64,000 nt of DNA from Hippopus hippopus (taxonomy: Eukaryota > Mollusca > Bivalvia > Cardiida > Cardiidae). Below are positions 1 to 12,489 of the stretch, one piece after another; positions within the stretch are counted from its first letter, which is position 1; the number at the start of each line of letters is the position of its first letter. Both the position numbers and the translations under genes were made by a program. The DNA is taken from NCBI GenBank assembly GCA_946811185.2, contig OX328112.1, positions 21,047,558-21,111,557 of the forward strand. The letters are read 5' to 3'. Below the pieces are notes generated by a model. It was not told where the DNA came from. It made no database searches and worked only from the letters and a program-made list of their open reading frames with translations.

Positions 1-1220
1 ATTGCGTTAACACAACTACATGTAGATCCTATGGTTGACTTGTCAAGTATCAATTTCACATTTTTTCCTCAATTTTATGACATTATTTTCTAATTTGCAC
101 AAGTTATTTATCTTGAATTCATAGTCATTTAGTATTTTTTGCTTGCCTTGCAGCGTTTAAAACTAATTTAGTATATGAAGAGTGTTCAAATATAAATGCA
201 TCTAGAACATTATATTGGTAAATAATTAAAAAAAACTACAAAGAAATCAGAATTATTGGAAAGATAAATATGTTTGCTTCACATATATGCCACACCCTTT
301 AAAACCTTTTTCACTTAAGCTGAGTCTGTCGCTCACTAAACATTGCCTAATTGTGTGTCCTAACACAAAAATGGTTGGTAGAAGGTCAGGGTCTGTTGTT
401 TTAATAATTATGGTCCTATCTTGGGAATCATTGTATCGTTGGCAAAGAGTGTAAAGACATTTACCCAATAATCTTGATTTCCTTGTGATTTTTTAATTAT
501 CGAGATAACGTTACAGATGCATTCGTATTTGATAATTTCTTGTATTGTTTTTCCTATACAAAACTCAGCTAAATCTTTTTTTTTTATGATGCTTTCTTTA
601 TTCATGCACTCTTTCATGGGAAAATGTTGAATGGACAAGTTCCTAAATACCTTGTAAATCACTGATAATCAGCACAGTAGTAAGGTTTGATAAATGAATA
701 TGGCTGAAAATATTTGGGCAAAAGGAAATAAGGTGCTTATTACAAGCAATGTTCTTTTCCCACAATATTTTTAAAACAGGAAGGTCTATTGGAAGGCACA
801 AAAATTCATCTGCAAGAGAGAATGTTTTAACTCTTTACCAAATGAAAAAAATGTAGACTTGTCCAAATTGAAAGCTGTTGTAGACAACATGTTAAATGTT
901 GCTCAAATGATGGAATTTGATATGATAACATTTTCCTATGGTAGAAAACATTTTGGGAAAAGAAGAAAATGCTGATTACCAGCATTTTCTTCTTTCCCCA
1001 CAATGTTTTCAAAAGGCTTCTTCAGAGTGGTTAATTCTAGGGATTGTCTGGTAAAGGTTGAAGTTACGTAGAGTATGAAAATAATTTTACTACTATAATC
1101 AGATTTCAACCCGTATATTTTGCTTTCTAACTTTTGAAGACACAAAAAATGCTTCATTAATAATTTCTAGTATAATACAGCCTTGCTTTCTAATTTTCTA
1201 TGAATTACAAACAGCTTCAG
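1..1220 (+). other. Intron (left edge)
   Basis: AT-rich intron upstream of exon 1. No convincing coding exon was seen. It holds a complete family A element at 831-1057 and a fragment of the same hairpin at about 718-780. Confidence 0.5.
831..1057 (+). mobile_element. Family A TTAA MITE, near full length
   Basis: 227 bp. It is preceded by TTAA (827-830), begins CTCTTTACCA and ends GTCTGGTAAAGG before TTGA (1058-1061). The centre is a hairpin with arms AAAATGCTG and CCAGCATTTTC. Terminal inverted repeats and a TTAA target fit a non-autonomous piggyBac-type element (inference). Confidence 0.7.
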
Positions 1221-1961
1221 ATGCCAAATCAACCACCTCAAAGATTCAGTCCAGCAGAGGGAGCACAGTCTCACATAGTGATCTAGAAATTGGCCCTGCT
1301 CCAATAGCAGTTGCCATAGAAACAAAGAAAATAAAAAGTGGCTCAAACGCTAATACAGACATAAAAGATTCACATGAGTTAAATATGTATTTACAAAATT
1401 ATGGTCACCCTTCTGAGAAAACCCTTACTGTAGATCAGTCAGAAAATTCCTCCTTTGGTCATTACACATCAGATATGACCTTGACAAAGGAAGTTGACCT
1501 TGACCTTGATTTTTCTGAAAAGAGTAACTTTAATCCCAAATCCAGCACAGTTGATAGTCAAGGTCATGTACAGATACTTGTTGAGTCTCCTCCTGACACA
1601 TACAGTAACTCAGAACTCAACTTGATCATAAAACATTCAGGATTGTCTGATATAATTAATGACAATGGCTCCATTAAAAGTGCCAGTTCTAAACTTACCA
1701 GAATGGGGCGACCATTACCAGGTATATTAGATAAAATCACAGGTAGAGCCCTTTCTTCCAGTACAATACATTCCAGTAAATCAGGACATTCCAAATTTGA
1801 TACTGTTGACCATTCAAACAGTGAAATGGATTCTGAAATATTACCTTGGGTAAAGCTTGATCAGAGGGTGTCGACACAAATTTCTCCAATGGTCCGAGAT
1901 GCTCTCTCTGCTGGTGCTGTTTCAAAGGTTAAACGGAGTGTAAAAAGTGACACAAGTCATT
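1221..1961 (+). CDS. KIAA2012: KIAA2012-like, exon 1 in window
   Basis: Open for about 246 codons and very rich in Ser, Thr, Asp and Lys (for example SSKLTRMGRPLPGILDK and SSSTIHSSKSGHSKFD). No folded domain is visible, so it is probably a disordered segment. The acceptor could be at 1214 or 1220: both give the same frame and differ by two codons (NAGNAG-like choice). The donor is a strong GTAAGT at 1962, leaving phase 1. The open frame runs only a few codons past the donor before a stop. Earlier exons must lie upstream of the window. Confidence 0.75.
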
Positions 1962-1996
1962 GTAAGTGTGGGTGAAAAAGGATTTGTAGATATTAA

Positions 1997-2222
1997 ACCC
2001 TTTACCAGACAACTAAATTTTGATTCTTTAATATCGAAAACATGTGCAGTCAACGAATATGAGTCACATACTGGGATTTGACTGTGATAGGGTAGCATGC
2101 AAAAGGAAAAATAGCGAAGAAAGGAAAAAGCTGGTTACTAGCATTATCTTCCATATCCCATGATGATTTTGTAAGCCTGCATTGTGAGGGTAGTAAAACC
2201 TTAGGATTGTCTGGTAAAGGGT
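1997..2222 (+). mobile_element. Family A TTAA MITE
   Basis: Follows TTAA at 1993-1996 with ends ACCCTTTACCAGAC and GATTGTCTGGTAAAGGGT. The central hairpin is degenerate but recognisable (GGAAAAAGCTGG opposite CTAGCATTATC). Confidence 0.65.
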
Positions 2223-3387
2223 AAATGTTTTTATCCCATATTAAGTCATGTGACTTCTACTGCAAATTGCAGGTTATTATTGGTTTGTCAGAAACATAAG
2301 AATGCCTGTGTCAGTATAGATGGCTGACACCTTTTCTGGCTGTAGAAATTTGCTGAAAACAACTTTTGAAATATCGTAGAAAAATGTGGATATGTACATA
2401 AATGAAGTTTAATATGCACATGTATACACCAGAAAACATTGTGGCTAAAATGAAATTGCCCAAAAAGGATTTTTTTCTTTCTCAAGCCACAGTCTTTTTG
2501 AAAGCTATTTGCTGCAAGATAATAGTTGTAGGGCTAGTAGTCTGTTAATACGATCTGTTTTCCTTCCTCATTTTTTTCTCTGAAGAATGGGAAAAAAAAA
2601 CATTGCAAAAATTATGTATTAGATTGGCTATAATATATAGCTTGGCCTATCAGATATTGTGTCACTGGTGGTAGAAATATGAATTATAGGTATATAGAGG
2701 TTATTATATTCATTGATAAGGGAAATAAAAAAAGTAGATAAACTTTCAATATTGAATTTTATCATTGTGATGAGCAGTGACTCTTTTTAAAAGGTATTGT
2801 GTCTTAGCAATGGAAAGTATCAATTCATATGGACAGGTTAATTTATTTCAATTTGCAGTGAAGTTACATGGCTTATATGTCATTTATTTAATGTTCTTTG
2901 GAAAATTTGTTCATATTACAAGAATAATACAGTCAAAGTTCTGGGAGCACTGAAAAGCACCACACTGTCAAAGAAAATCACCTGGAACAAAGCTTTTGAT
3001 TATTTGAATTACTTTCAAATCACATGACTTATATAGTCTAACGCAATGGGAAAAGGAACAATATGCTTGCCATGAACAAGTGCTTCTTTTCCAACTTGTT
3101 ATAGAAAGCTGGGATTTTACTGTTACTTCTTTGGTTAAACAGGTAGATTCAGAATATATCTAAATTTTCCAAAAAACATCTGTGTGGTTATAGAAGAAAG
3201 AAGTGGGCATGTCGTATTTACTTAAGATGTGTTTTCTACTCTGACATTGGTGTCAAAAACTGTGTAGATATTTCGAAAATATATGTATTATCAATATTTA
3301 GTAATAGCCTCTTTTATAGTCAAATGTGGGTTATTTCTATCTACCTTGATGTCACTAACCAATTACTTCATGAATCTGTTGTAAACC

Positions 3388-3505
3388 CATAAAGCGCCTT
3401 TCACAACCATGGTCACATTTGCAGCAAGTGTAGATCAAGATTAGACTTCAAAATTGTGCAGTCTGATTTTTTATCTCCACTGTCTGCTTAGCTGAAACAT
3501 TTGCT
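3388..3505. mobile_element. Family B palindromic element
   Basis: GTGTAGATCAAGATTAGACT and GTGCAGTCTGATTTTTTATC surround a short loop, followed by CACTGTCTGCTTAGC. It begins near CCCATAAAGCGCC. Confidence 0.5.
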
Positions 3506-3734
3506 GAAACACTATGATGCAGCCATGGAATTGCAACTATTATGATCTTATTTGTAGAATGAAATTCGCCTTTTGGGTTTATTTGGTGCCCTTTGGGTTG
3601 CCAGTCTCCCGTAATTGAAGACAAAAAAAAATTATAAGAAAAAAGGTCAATGGAAATCAATGAGAGATCAAAATAATATGAATATAGATTAAAATCTGTA
3701 TTGTAAATCATGTTTCAAAAGAAACTAAAAGGCT

Positions 3735-3960
3735 TGTGGTACCATTCCTTCTTTTGGAGGCTTTAACCCTGGAGAAGCTGGTTCAGAAAACATTGTGGAA
3801 AAGCAGAAAAAGCTGGTATTTACTCTCATTTTCTCCGTTCTCAACAGTTGATTATGCCATGAAAAATTCCATCATTTGTGCAAAATGTATTTGTTATCTG
3901 CAAAATGTTTTCAATATGGTCGGGTCTACTTTCTTTTCATCTGTTAAAACAGTTATTGAA
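3735..3960 (-). mobile_element. Family A MITE, degenerate
   Basis: Contains the core AAAACATTGTGGAAAAGCAGAA and downstream AATTCCATCATTTGTGC, matching the family A interior in reverse orientation. The ends are not clear, so the limits are approximate. Confidence 0.45.
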
Positions 3961-5303
3961 GAGCAGTGCTAATTAGATGGAATGGACAGTCATAAGCTAT
4001 TGAAAAGACCCCAGTTACTGAAATTTCAAAATCATCATGGCCATTTTTAAGATCAGACTGAATGTCCTATGCAACTGTTGTGACCTAAACTGGTCTCAAA
4101 TGCATCTGTAGTCAAGTTCAGCATTTAACGCTAAACTGTGGAGTTATGAAACTGGAAATAAAATGTTTTGTGTGTGGAGAGGGTATCCCCATGTACGACA
4201 TACTGAATATATATACATGTATAAAAAAAGATATTAGATTTAACATTTTTTTTTACATGAAAATAGGTTATTTGATTTATTTAATTTTACAAAAACAAGC
4301 AGAAAGTAATTATCGTATTATCGTTATTATAATAACACTATTTTTTTAAAAGGGTAAAAACTCATTTATTGTAATGACCAGTCTCCTAAAAGGCCTCTGT
4401 ATAATACATGTAGCTCAAAAGTTAAGAGTTGTGCATGAAATAGTATAGATTTATTATGCATGTTGCATGTTCCCAGAAAAAATACATATGTGGAAGATGA
4501 TATGTATATATGAGAAGGGAGATCTATTCAGTGCATTTCATAAAAAAAAAGAGAGTGCTGATAAAATAAGACTTTCAAAGAATGTGTAACTGGCTAGAAT
4601 TACATTCTGCTGTATAATTATAGCGCTTAAGAATTGAATTTTCCTGTCCTGTCTCCAGATACCTTTTAATTTCTCTGTCTTGGGATAAACATTTTGACAG
4701 ATGGAGCAAACCCTCAGATTGAAAAGTTGGCAATTTTTCACATTTCTTTTCTTAATATATAGCTTGACCTTAATTTCAATTGAGTTCCCCTTTAGTATTG
4801 TTTGTAATAGAAACATTTTAGGAGGAAAAGTACAAAAATAGCAATAAGGGAATGTGTATTCCCTTCATTGGGACTTAATGTATTTTTTCCATCAGTGTTG
4901 GTCAATATTAAGCGGTGCACAACATGCAGTTCAGTGTTAGATTCACACTGTCAGACACAGTGAACATTTCTAGAGAAGCTAACTTTACATTTAATGGGAA
5001 ATTTTCATTGCATTCATCTAAAACTTTAAGAGTGAAGTGCATTAAAATACTGGTACATTATAATTGTTGCTTTGGTAGATGAAGTCTATGTAGCTATTTT
5101 AGTGATATACTAAATAAAAACTTGAACATAATTGAAAAAAAAGTATCAGCCTTATCAAAAACAATAAAATTTTGGAATCATTCTCAAATTTAGTACTTTA
5201 ATTTCTTTGAGAGTGCCCTTCTGTCATTTTCAGCATTTTGGCATATTATAAGAACTTTATGGTATGTCTATCCTTTCATTGCAGCTTTCCATACATAGAA
5301 GTG

Positions 5304-5505
5304 ATCTTTACCAGACAAGCTCATGTTTTTACCAAAGAGGACTTCTGAAAACATTTTAGGAAAGTAGAACATGCTGGTAACCAGCATTTTCTCCTCTCCC
5401 AATAGTCTTTACTATATTTTAAGAGCCAAATCAATTATTCAGGCAATTTTTAATTTTCTTTCTTTCCATTTGCATGAGCCTGAAATTTTGTCATCTTGTA
5501 AAGAG
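5304..5505 (-). mobile_element. Family A TTAA MITE
   Basis: Begins ATCTTTACCAGACAAG, has the hairpin ATGCTGGTAACCAGCAT, and ends GTCATCTTGTAAAGAG before TTAA at 5506-5509. Confidence 0.6.
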
Positions 5506-5955
5506 TTAAATTGAATTTTTTTCATTACTTTTAGTGTAAAGGTAGCTTGCTGTTTTACTAGGATTTTCTAGAATAAGCATTTGGTTATTTTCCTTTAAAA
5601 TGATTCTTTTGCTTGTTGCTGCTTTTGTCAGATATTTGTTTGCATTTTAATGCTTTTTATCTTTTGTTTGCAATATATAATACATGTGAGGTACAAACAT
5701 TTACACTTTATTTCCTTTACATTGATTTTTTTCCTAGTGAGTCCTTATAATACTTTACGGGATTGGCATTTATATTTTTTTCTGATAGTGCCCATGATGT
5801 TTTTTTGTCTTGTGTATCATCAGATATGTCTTGGAAAAATGAGAAATTTCTAATGGAATATCAATCAGAACACACTGACACCCAATGCTGTTTCCAAGTA
5901 ACCTTTGTAAGGACTTTACTAGTATTTTTATTCATTTCTGTACAGCCTATTTTAA

Positions 5956-6176
5956 CCCCTAAAGTGCCCCTTTATAGAACAATTATAGTAGCTTTTGCAG
6001 CCGTTGTAGATCAAGATCAAACTGCACAAAATGTGCAGTCTGATATTTGATCTACAGTGTCTGCTTTGCAGAATCACTATAGACAAAAGCAACCTTGATG
6101 TAGCAATTATTTGGGTCTTTTTTACTAGACTGACCTAGTCACAATTTCGTTTATGAAGCACTTTTAGGGTGTAAAA
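5956..6176. mobile_element. Family B TTAA element, complete
   Basis: TTAA at 5952-5955 and 6177-6180. The ends, CCCCTAAAGTGCC and (reverse strand) TTTACACCCTAAAAGTGC, are inverted repeats. The centre reads TAGATCAAGATCAAACTGC and GCAGTCTGATATTTGATCTA, an imperfect palindrome. Confidence 0.65.
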
Positions 6177-6398
6177 TTAAAATTTACCATCTTGTATTGT
6201 AAATACGTAAAAGAGAGACTAACAGATTTTCAAGATTACAGAAATTTAGGAAAAGGAGCAAATTGATGAAACAAGTGATAATCATCGCCTCAGGAAAGTA
6301 AAAGTAATAACTGTACAGTAATGGGTTTACATGGTTGTTGTAGCTTTATATTTTCTATTGTTTTTGGTTTTACTGGATTTTATGTTTACACTCTTTAG

Positions 6399-6563
6399 CT
6401 GGTAGCGTAGTAGATGGAGATGTGGGATCTACAAAGGGCAGTATCGTGTTTGGGCCTGATGGTGCCGTTATAAAAGTTGGAGAAACTATTAAGTTATCAG
6501 CCAGAGCTTCTGAAGGTGTCCAGGATGTTCAGGATGCTAACATGTATCCTACAGGGTTGCGAG
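6399..6563 (+). CDS. KIAA2012: KIAA2012-like, exon 2 (GPDG motif)
   Basis: Bounded by TTTAG at 6398 and GTAGTC at 6564, phase 1 to phase 1, 55 codons. It encodes GSIVFGPDGAVIKVGETI, which resembles a short GPDG-containing stretch I remember from the middle of human KIAA2012. That makes it the second anchor for the family call after the coiled coil. The spacing from the Ser-rich exon 1 also fits. A 24-bp perfect palindrome lies about 60 bp into the following intron. Confidence 0.75.
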
Positions 6564-8316
6564 GTAGTCACAGAATTTAAATTTGATAAATGGAAAATTT
6601 CTTTCTTGCCATCTAGGATAATCTAACAGGGATCGTATATACGATCCCTGAATCTAATGAGCATTATTTGACTGATGAAAAAAAAAAAATCATGTGACCC
6701 AAGAAAATTAAGATATAAGATATTTGTCATTAGAAACAGTATTTCTGGTGGCCACAGAAGTTTGCAAGGTGGCTGTATGATTTAAAATTGGCTAGAAAAA
6801 AATTATCTTATCCTTCAAAGTCATATGAACTTTAATGAAATTTTTTCGGCAAACACAGTAATAGACAGATGATAGTTCTTTCCTTAATAAAAGTAACCAT
6901 TAAATTTATTTTGCCCCTGACATTATATCTTGTACCCATTGAAAGATTGCAAGCTTGTCACATGATTAGTATTTTGACCAATGTAAAACTTCTCTTGACC
7001 TTCACTTTTGTTAATGTGACTGTGAAGACTGAAGATGTTTGATAGTACCCTTGTAAATTGATGTTTAGTTTACCATTGAAAACTATTGCCAATATGAGTT
7101 GGGAAGTTATTCACATCATTTATATCTATCCTATGAAACTTTTATAAATCCATAGACTGGTAAGTGAATTACATAAAAATTTTCAGCTAATAGTAAAACC
7201 ACAAAAATTTTGATATCATTGTATAGCAGACAAATCATCAGCATATCAGAAAATGTGGATCAAAGATCAAACAGCATGTTCTGTTCTTTCAGATCTTGAT
7301 AGACACTTTATGTTTTGAGTCTTGCTTAGTATCCTCAGGGATAACCATGCCTCGAATGTATTTTGATGATCTTTGCTCAGCTGAAGCTGCTGTTGTATTG
7401 ATAGTTCATTTCTGTTCAGTGATACTGAAATAAAACACAAATATTTATATTTTCTAACTTGTGAACAACTCTCCCACCTCCTTTAAGTAATTATAGACCT
7501 TTCTTTCTGAAACTCTGGTGAATGATGATTAGCATAATTATGTGTATCACAAAAAATGCACCATCAGATATTAAGTTCACTCATATTTATACAACCGTCC
7601 TACCGATATATGATAACGATAAAGGCCTGTAAACCATTATCTTGCTATCCTTATTTGTAAATAGTTTTAATTTGACGGAAAGCTCTACGGGAAAGACATT
7701 AAAGGTACAATGTTCTTTGTTTACCATGGACAAAAAGGAATAGTCATTTAATTTTAGAATCTTTTGTCATTCAAGCCTACCAAAGTTTTGTTGTTTTATC
7801 TATCAAAAATCTACCAGAAATACTAGAAATCATTTGAGCTTCGGTCTTTTCAGGCCGTAGGCCTTATCTACTGGTAGGTTTATTTGTGAGGGTATTTATT
7901 CCATAACATGAAAAATCCATTCACTTCTTTTGTTTTGGTAGATTACATATTTTCTTGGCAGAATTTTTATATACTTTTCTTGTTTATTTGTTCTTTTTTT
8001 ACTTGTTACTTTTTACTGTTCATTAGGGTTTTCATTCCTTAGTCTGGGCTAAATTATTATGCATAGATTTGTCTGATGCTTTCAGTGTTGTAATGTTACA
8101 GTTATATTTCAATTAAGGCATAATTCGTTTGATACTCCTGTACTATTGTAACATCCTACCTGTGAAGAGTAAAATTTGTTTTTCACATACAGTTAATTTG
8201 TATGATGTTTTCTTATTCTCAGTATTGTTGTACGTTATGGTTTGAAGAATTGACATTTTTAATAATATCATTTAAGTTTATGTTGATGTTACATTTTTCT
8301 TATATCCCATTTATAG
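6564..8316 (+). other. Intron 2
   Basis: 1.75 kb. Apart from a 24-bp perfect palindrome at 6626-6649 I see nothing recognisable. Confidence 0.5.
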
Positions 8317-8403
8317 ATGCTAGTGATGACTCTGATGGGGAACTTCCAGATGAATGGAGACAGAAGAGAAGGGCTGATAGTGTACAACGTTTTGGAAGAA
8401 AAG
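8317..8403 (+). CDS. KIAA2012: KIAA2012-like, exon 3
   Basis: 29 codons, phase 1 to 1, acceptor TTATAG at 8316, donor GTATGT at 8404. The peptide has an acidic head (DASDDSDGELPDEW) and a basic tail (RQKRRADSVQRFGRKG). It is hydrophilic with no recognisable domain. The high density of charged residues and good splice sites argue for a real exon, although the open frame also extends by chance into the T-rich intron on the 5' side. Confidence 0.72.
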
Positions 8404-9770
8404 GTATGTAACTTGACTTACTGTTTGATAATGAAACAGAAGTGGTACTTTAAGGCTGTGTCCTTTTGTTGGAATATTTTCTCTTATTGATCCATCAATA
8501 TTCATTACCTAGCCTTAAAGTGCTAATACACTCACTTTTGAACTTGAGGTTGATACAAAACTAGGGTAAAGTCAATTAATTTCTGAACAGACATCAAACC
8601 ATTAATTCATGTGATACTGTAACATTAAAGCTTTTTTGCTGTAAATCATACCATTTTGTTTGACTAGAAGACTTGTAATCTAACAAACTGCATGTCTTAG
8701 GAACAGTTTTTTCCAACACTTTGACAAAAAATATTTGTGCTGTGTATTTTTTCTTTGCAAAAATAGTCACTCAGAGATATGCTTTTGTCGAAAAAATACT
8801 ATGGTTTTTAATGAGTGCAAGTTAGACTTATACATGAAAATACAATTATGTATGTTTGTGCACCATATTATTAACAATGATTTTAAAATTTGATAAAGTT
8901 ATATGATTTAAACAATCTGACATTTATTGGCTTTTTTGGATGAAATCATTAAACAGGTAAAGATACAATACCATTAAGCTTGTCTTATGTTGACTTAATG
9001 AAGTTGTTTTGTGGATGTGTGTAATAGAACTTTATCTCAAAAGCGAAATAACCATTATGTCAGATGCTATAATACAAGTGTTTTGCCATACTTTTTGTTT
9101 TTCTTTATTTTCATTGATTCTTTTTCTTAAACACTTATATGAGCACAGTTACATTTAAATTTGTATTGCTTGTAATTTCTAAGACATCCTACCTTGATAC
9201 TGTTACAGACTGTAACACGATTTCAGCTCTGCACAGATTAAAAAGTTGAAAATTTAAATGAATTCTCTGTTTTGTTTTTGCTCCTAGAAAAGGTCATTTT
9301 ATCAGTCTTTAAAGACAAATGCTTGTTTAAAACTATCTATTATAATGCAGATTATGAGAAGTATGTGTTTGTGTATTTTCATTGTTACCTTTAATAACAA
9401 TATATTCTGTTCTCAATTTCTTCCTCTTTGAAAGTGTTTAGACGCAGGGGCGCAAATATTTTGATTACCATAACTGGTTCAGGTATGAGAAAGGGCAGAG
9501 AACTTGTTTGTGTTGTGAGTTCTTGCTAAAATAGTTCACCAAAAGGTGGATAGATGAGTTTAGCATTGCAAATAGGCCTGAAATGTACCAGATTAACATC
9601 AGACCAAATTCTATTACACAAGATGGAAGCTGTTATCAATTCCAAGTAAATGTAGTGGATATTTTCAGTCAATGAAATCGATGTGAACAATAATGCATCT
9701 GACCAAAAGAAGCAGACAGTTTAGATGCAAATTCTGTGATGTCAAACCTTTTTTAACAAACAAACAAACA

Positions 9771-9935
9771 AATCAGACTTGACAAAGGTGAAAGCGTTTG
9801 CGGCATCAAAAGTAGCCCAAAAAGAGAGCCATTAAAATGGTAGAAAACATCAGTGGAAAAGAAAAAAATGCTTGTTAGCAGTATTTTCTCCTTTTCCCAC
9901 ATTTTTTTCAAAAACCTTCTTCAGATTGTCAGAAA
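9771..9935 (+). mobile_element. Family A MITE, truncated
   Basis: The interior matches family A (GGTAGAAAACATCAGTGG, then GCAGTATTTTCTCCTTTTCC and TTTTTTTCAAAAACCTTCTT). The left end is missing. Confidence 0.5.
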
Positions 9936-10468
9936 AAATAATTCAGTTGTATCTCCATTTAATTTCCTGGTACGAATGGTTATGAAGAGGATAAAGTAGT
10001 ATTCTGGTACATTTTTGGTCAGTAAGAAATTGGAAAGATGCAAATTAAAGAAAGCACTGGGTGTGGTGTCTTTATGGAAAAAAAGTAGTGTAATTGCTAT
10101 TGTTTTTTTGTTGAATGTAGTTTTATATTTTCAATAATAAAGATGTGGTATTTTGTAGTGTGCAATATACAAAAGTACTAGTAATGTAAATCCTACAATT
10201 ATGGTTATCTGACTTCTGATTTTTTTTCTTTTGCACAAGTATTTGAAATCATCAAAATTAAATATAGAAAATCTACATGCAACAAGGTTTGATAAAACAT
10301 GGAGGCAACGGGAGAAACTCTTTTTTACAAATGATTTCTTTGTTTGTATAAATGCTTGAAAAGTCAACTGCATAATTATAGATCATCTACAGGGAGAAAT
10401 GAATTATTGTAAACAAAAACTGTTATGATATGATGGAAGGTAGCACTGGTTATTATGTTTGTGTTAGT

Positions 10469-10690
10469 AACACTTTGCCAGAAGGGAGATTGTTAGATAT
10501 GCCCATGTCAAAAGCATTAAACTTTACGGACAGTTTATGAAATTTGGCATCCAAATGATTGCATTGATTTTACAATAGGGTAGAAATTTTGAAGGAAATA
10601 GAGAAAATGCTAGCAAACAGAATTTTCTCCTTTGCCCCAACTCTTGTTCCTCTTTTGCCCCAATGTTATCAAAAGCCTTTTTCATTACTT
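10469..10690 (+). mobile_element. Family A MITE, diverged
   Basis: Diverged copy with GAGAAAATGCTAGC and AATTTTCTCCTTTGCCCC around the hairpin. A CAACTCTTGTTCCTCTTTTGC stretch near 10640 looks like a small local duplication of one arm. Confidence 0.45.
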
Positions 10691-11770
10691 AAGGCAGTAA
10701 GATGACCAAAGAGTTTGGAATTGGGTTAAATACAATAAAATGGGTTGAATAACTTGTAGAAAAATGTTGTTTCTTATATGTAGTGGGCAAAAAAAAAAAA
10801 AAAAACAGTACATGGAATTGTACAATTAGATCTTCAACAATTGAAATGAATTTGCAGCAGTTCTGTTCAAAAGCGCTTTGTTTTATATGGATAGTCAGTA
10901 AGAATGGTTTATATGAATAGTCATTAAGGATAAAACTAAGAATATGAATTAAAGTGAAACATTGTGCAAAAATTTACTTTTGATAATTTGGGAATAATGT
11001 TTTATTCTTTAAACTATTTATAACCAGTAAGTGATTGATAAAGAGTAGAACGCATTCCCATTTCTTTGAAATGTATATATAAAAAAATAATAAGAGGTCT
11101 CTTACCATATGTAAATTTGTTGTCAACCCTTGGTGGTAAAGAATGTACAGTAGATAGAAAGTAGAACTGACAACCGTTGGGCTATTTTTGTTATTTGCTA
11201 AGGAGCTTCATTTAGTTTTTTTCAGATTCTTTGTTTCATGGGAGGAGATGTTGGCGATTTTACCACACCATTTTAGATATTGTTCTAATTTAGAATAAAA
11301 AGACCAGGCATTTGATTGACTGAGAACTTCTGTCTCAATTAATTCAGATGGTTATTTGTATGATTTAGAACAATGTTTCCAAAGGTCGGTGATACAGCCT
11401 TTGAATGTGGTTTTACTTTTTTCTTTAAGAAGCTGAAGGATATGATTCTGTAGGTTAAGTGTTTGATCAGGACACATACTTCGGGATATTTATCTAGTAC
11501 ATTTTTAATACCAAGAAATCCGAAATTAGCCATCTGATTAGTTGAAATATAGACTCATTTTCTCACTAATATCTGAAATTGGTTCAAACTTGAACTGAAA
11601 GAATTATGGAAGATGTAGACCCTTGGTCTTACCCTTTTGTTATCTTGATTTTAGTGATCAACTGATGCTTTAGTTTTCTTCAAGTTTTAGCTAAAAGATA
11701 GCTTTGAAATAACTTGTCTTTTGTATTAAAAATTGCTTACCTTATAAATCTGGAACTTCCCATCCAACAG

Positions 11771-11905
11771 AAATAGATTATCACAGTGGAGATATAGATG
11801 CAACATTGTCAATACATAGCTGGAGTTATGGATACAGAGATGATGTTAATATTCACAAAGCAGACAGTGTTCGAAGTCTTCCTATATTGTCTTTTGACCG
11901 TGGAG
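11771..11905 (+). CDS. KIAA2012: KIAA2012-like, exon 4
   Basis: 45 codons, phase 1 to 1, acceptor CCAACAG at 11770 and donor GTATCG at 11906. It encodes an aromatic patch, SIHSWSYGYRDDVN, unlike the low-complexity neighbours, followed by SVRSLPILSFDRG. The aromatic stretch could be a short binding motif, but I do not recognise it. Confidence 0.7.
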
Positions 11906-12107
11906 GTATCGATATTGCGAACCCAGCCATATCACCTTTACCTTTGACAAATGACCTTTTAACATTGACCTTTATAATACAATGTAATTTCACTCAATGT
12001 CATTGTTGATTTCACCTTTTAACTTCTGCAGTGATCAACAGCGGATTGGATTAGTTATGTCTCCAAGCCTTAACCCATTACTGTTAAAATTATACAATCA
12101 AAGCTTT

Positions 12108-12250
12108 TGATGATGTTCATGTGGGAAATTAGTCGGTAGCTTGAAAAGAATAGTATGTAAAGAACTGGTAAAGAAAACTGCATGAAAGCATAGATAGGTG
12201 TCTTTGCCGCAATACTATGAATGAAAGGCTGTTTAAAAGAGTGCTGAACA
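12108..12250 (-). mobile_element. tRNA-SINE body relic
   Basis: On the minus strand this matches the body of the SINE at 25600-25908: both carry CACCTATCNATGCTTTC, then a TTTACCAGTNCT block, then CTTTCCAAGC-like and TTCCCACATNAACATCATC blocks. It is older and lacks a clear tRNA-like end. It is followed by a family A hairpin fragment (about 12290-12365). Confidence 0.5.
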
Positions 12251-12489
12251 CCTATTAAACAAATATTTACACCCCTGCAGTTGACATCTCTAGAAACATT
12301 GGTGGGAAAAGAAGCAATCACTTATATCAAGCAGTTTCTCCTCTACCCAAATTTTTTCCACATTGTTAAACAATGGCATTTTCCCCCAGTGCATTTTTTC
12401 CCCTTTGTATAATTTGTAATACTCTGTGGTTGTTTAAAAAAAATGGACAGTAATCGACTTATGCACTAAGTAAACGAAAATTAGGTATA

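Larger units (their letters stand above)
1962..6398 (+). other. Intron 1
   Basis: 4.4 kb. Contains family A copies at 1997-2222, 3735-3960 and 5304-5505, and family B copies at about 3388-3505 and 5956-6176. The remainder is AT-rich sequence with no recognised feature. Confidence 0.55.
8404..11770 (+). other. Intron 3
   Basis: 3.4 kb. Contains degenerate family A copies at about 9771-9935 and 10469-10690 and a poly-A run near 10789-10805. The rest is AT-rich with nothing recognised. Confidence 0.5.
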
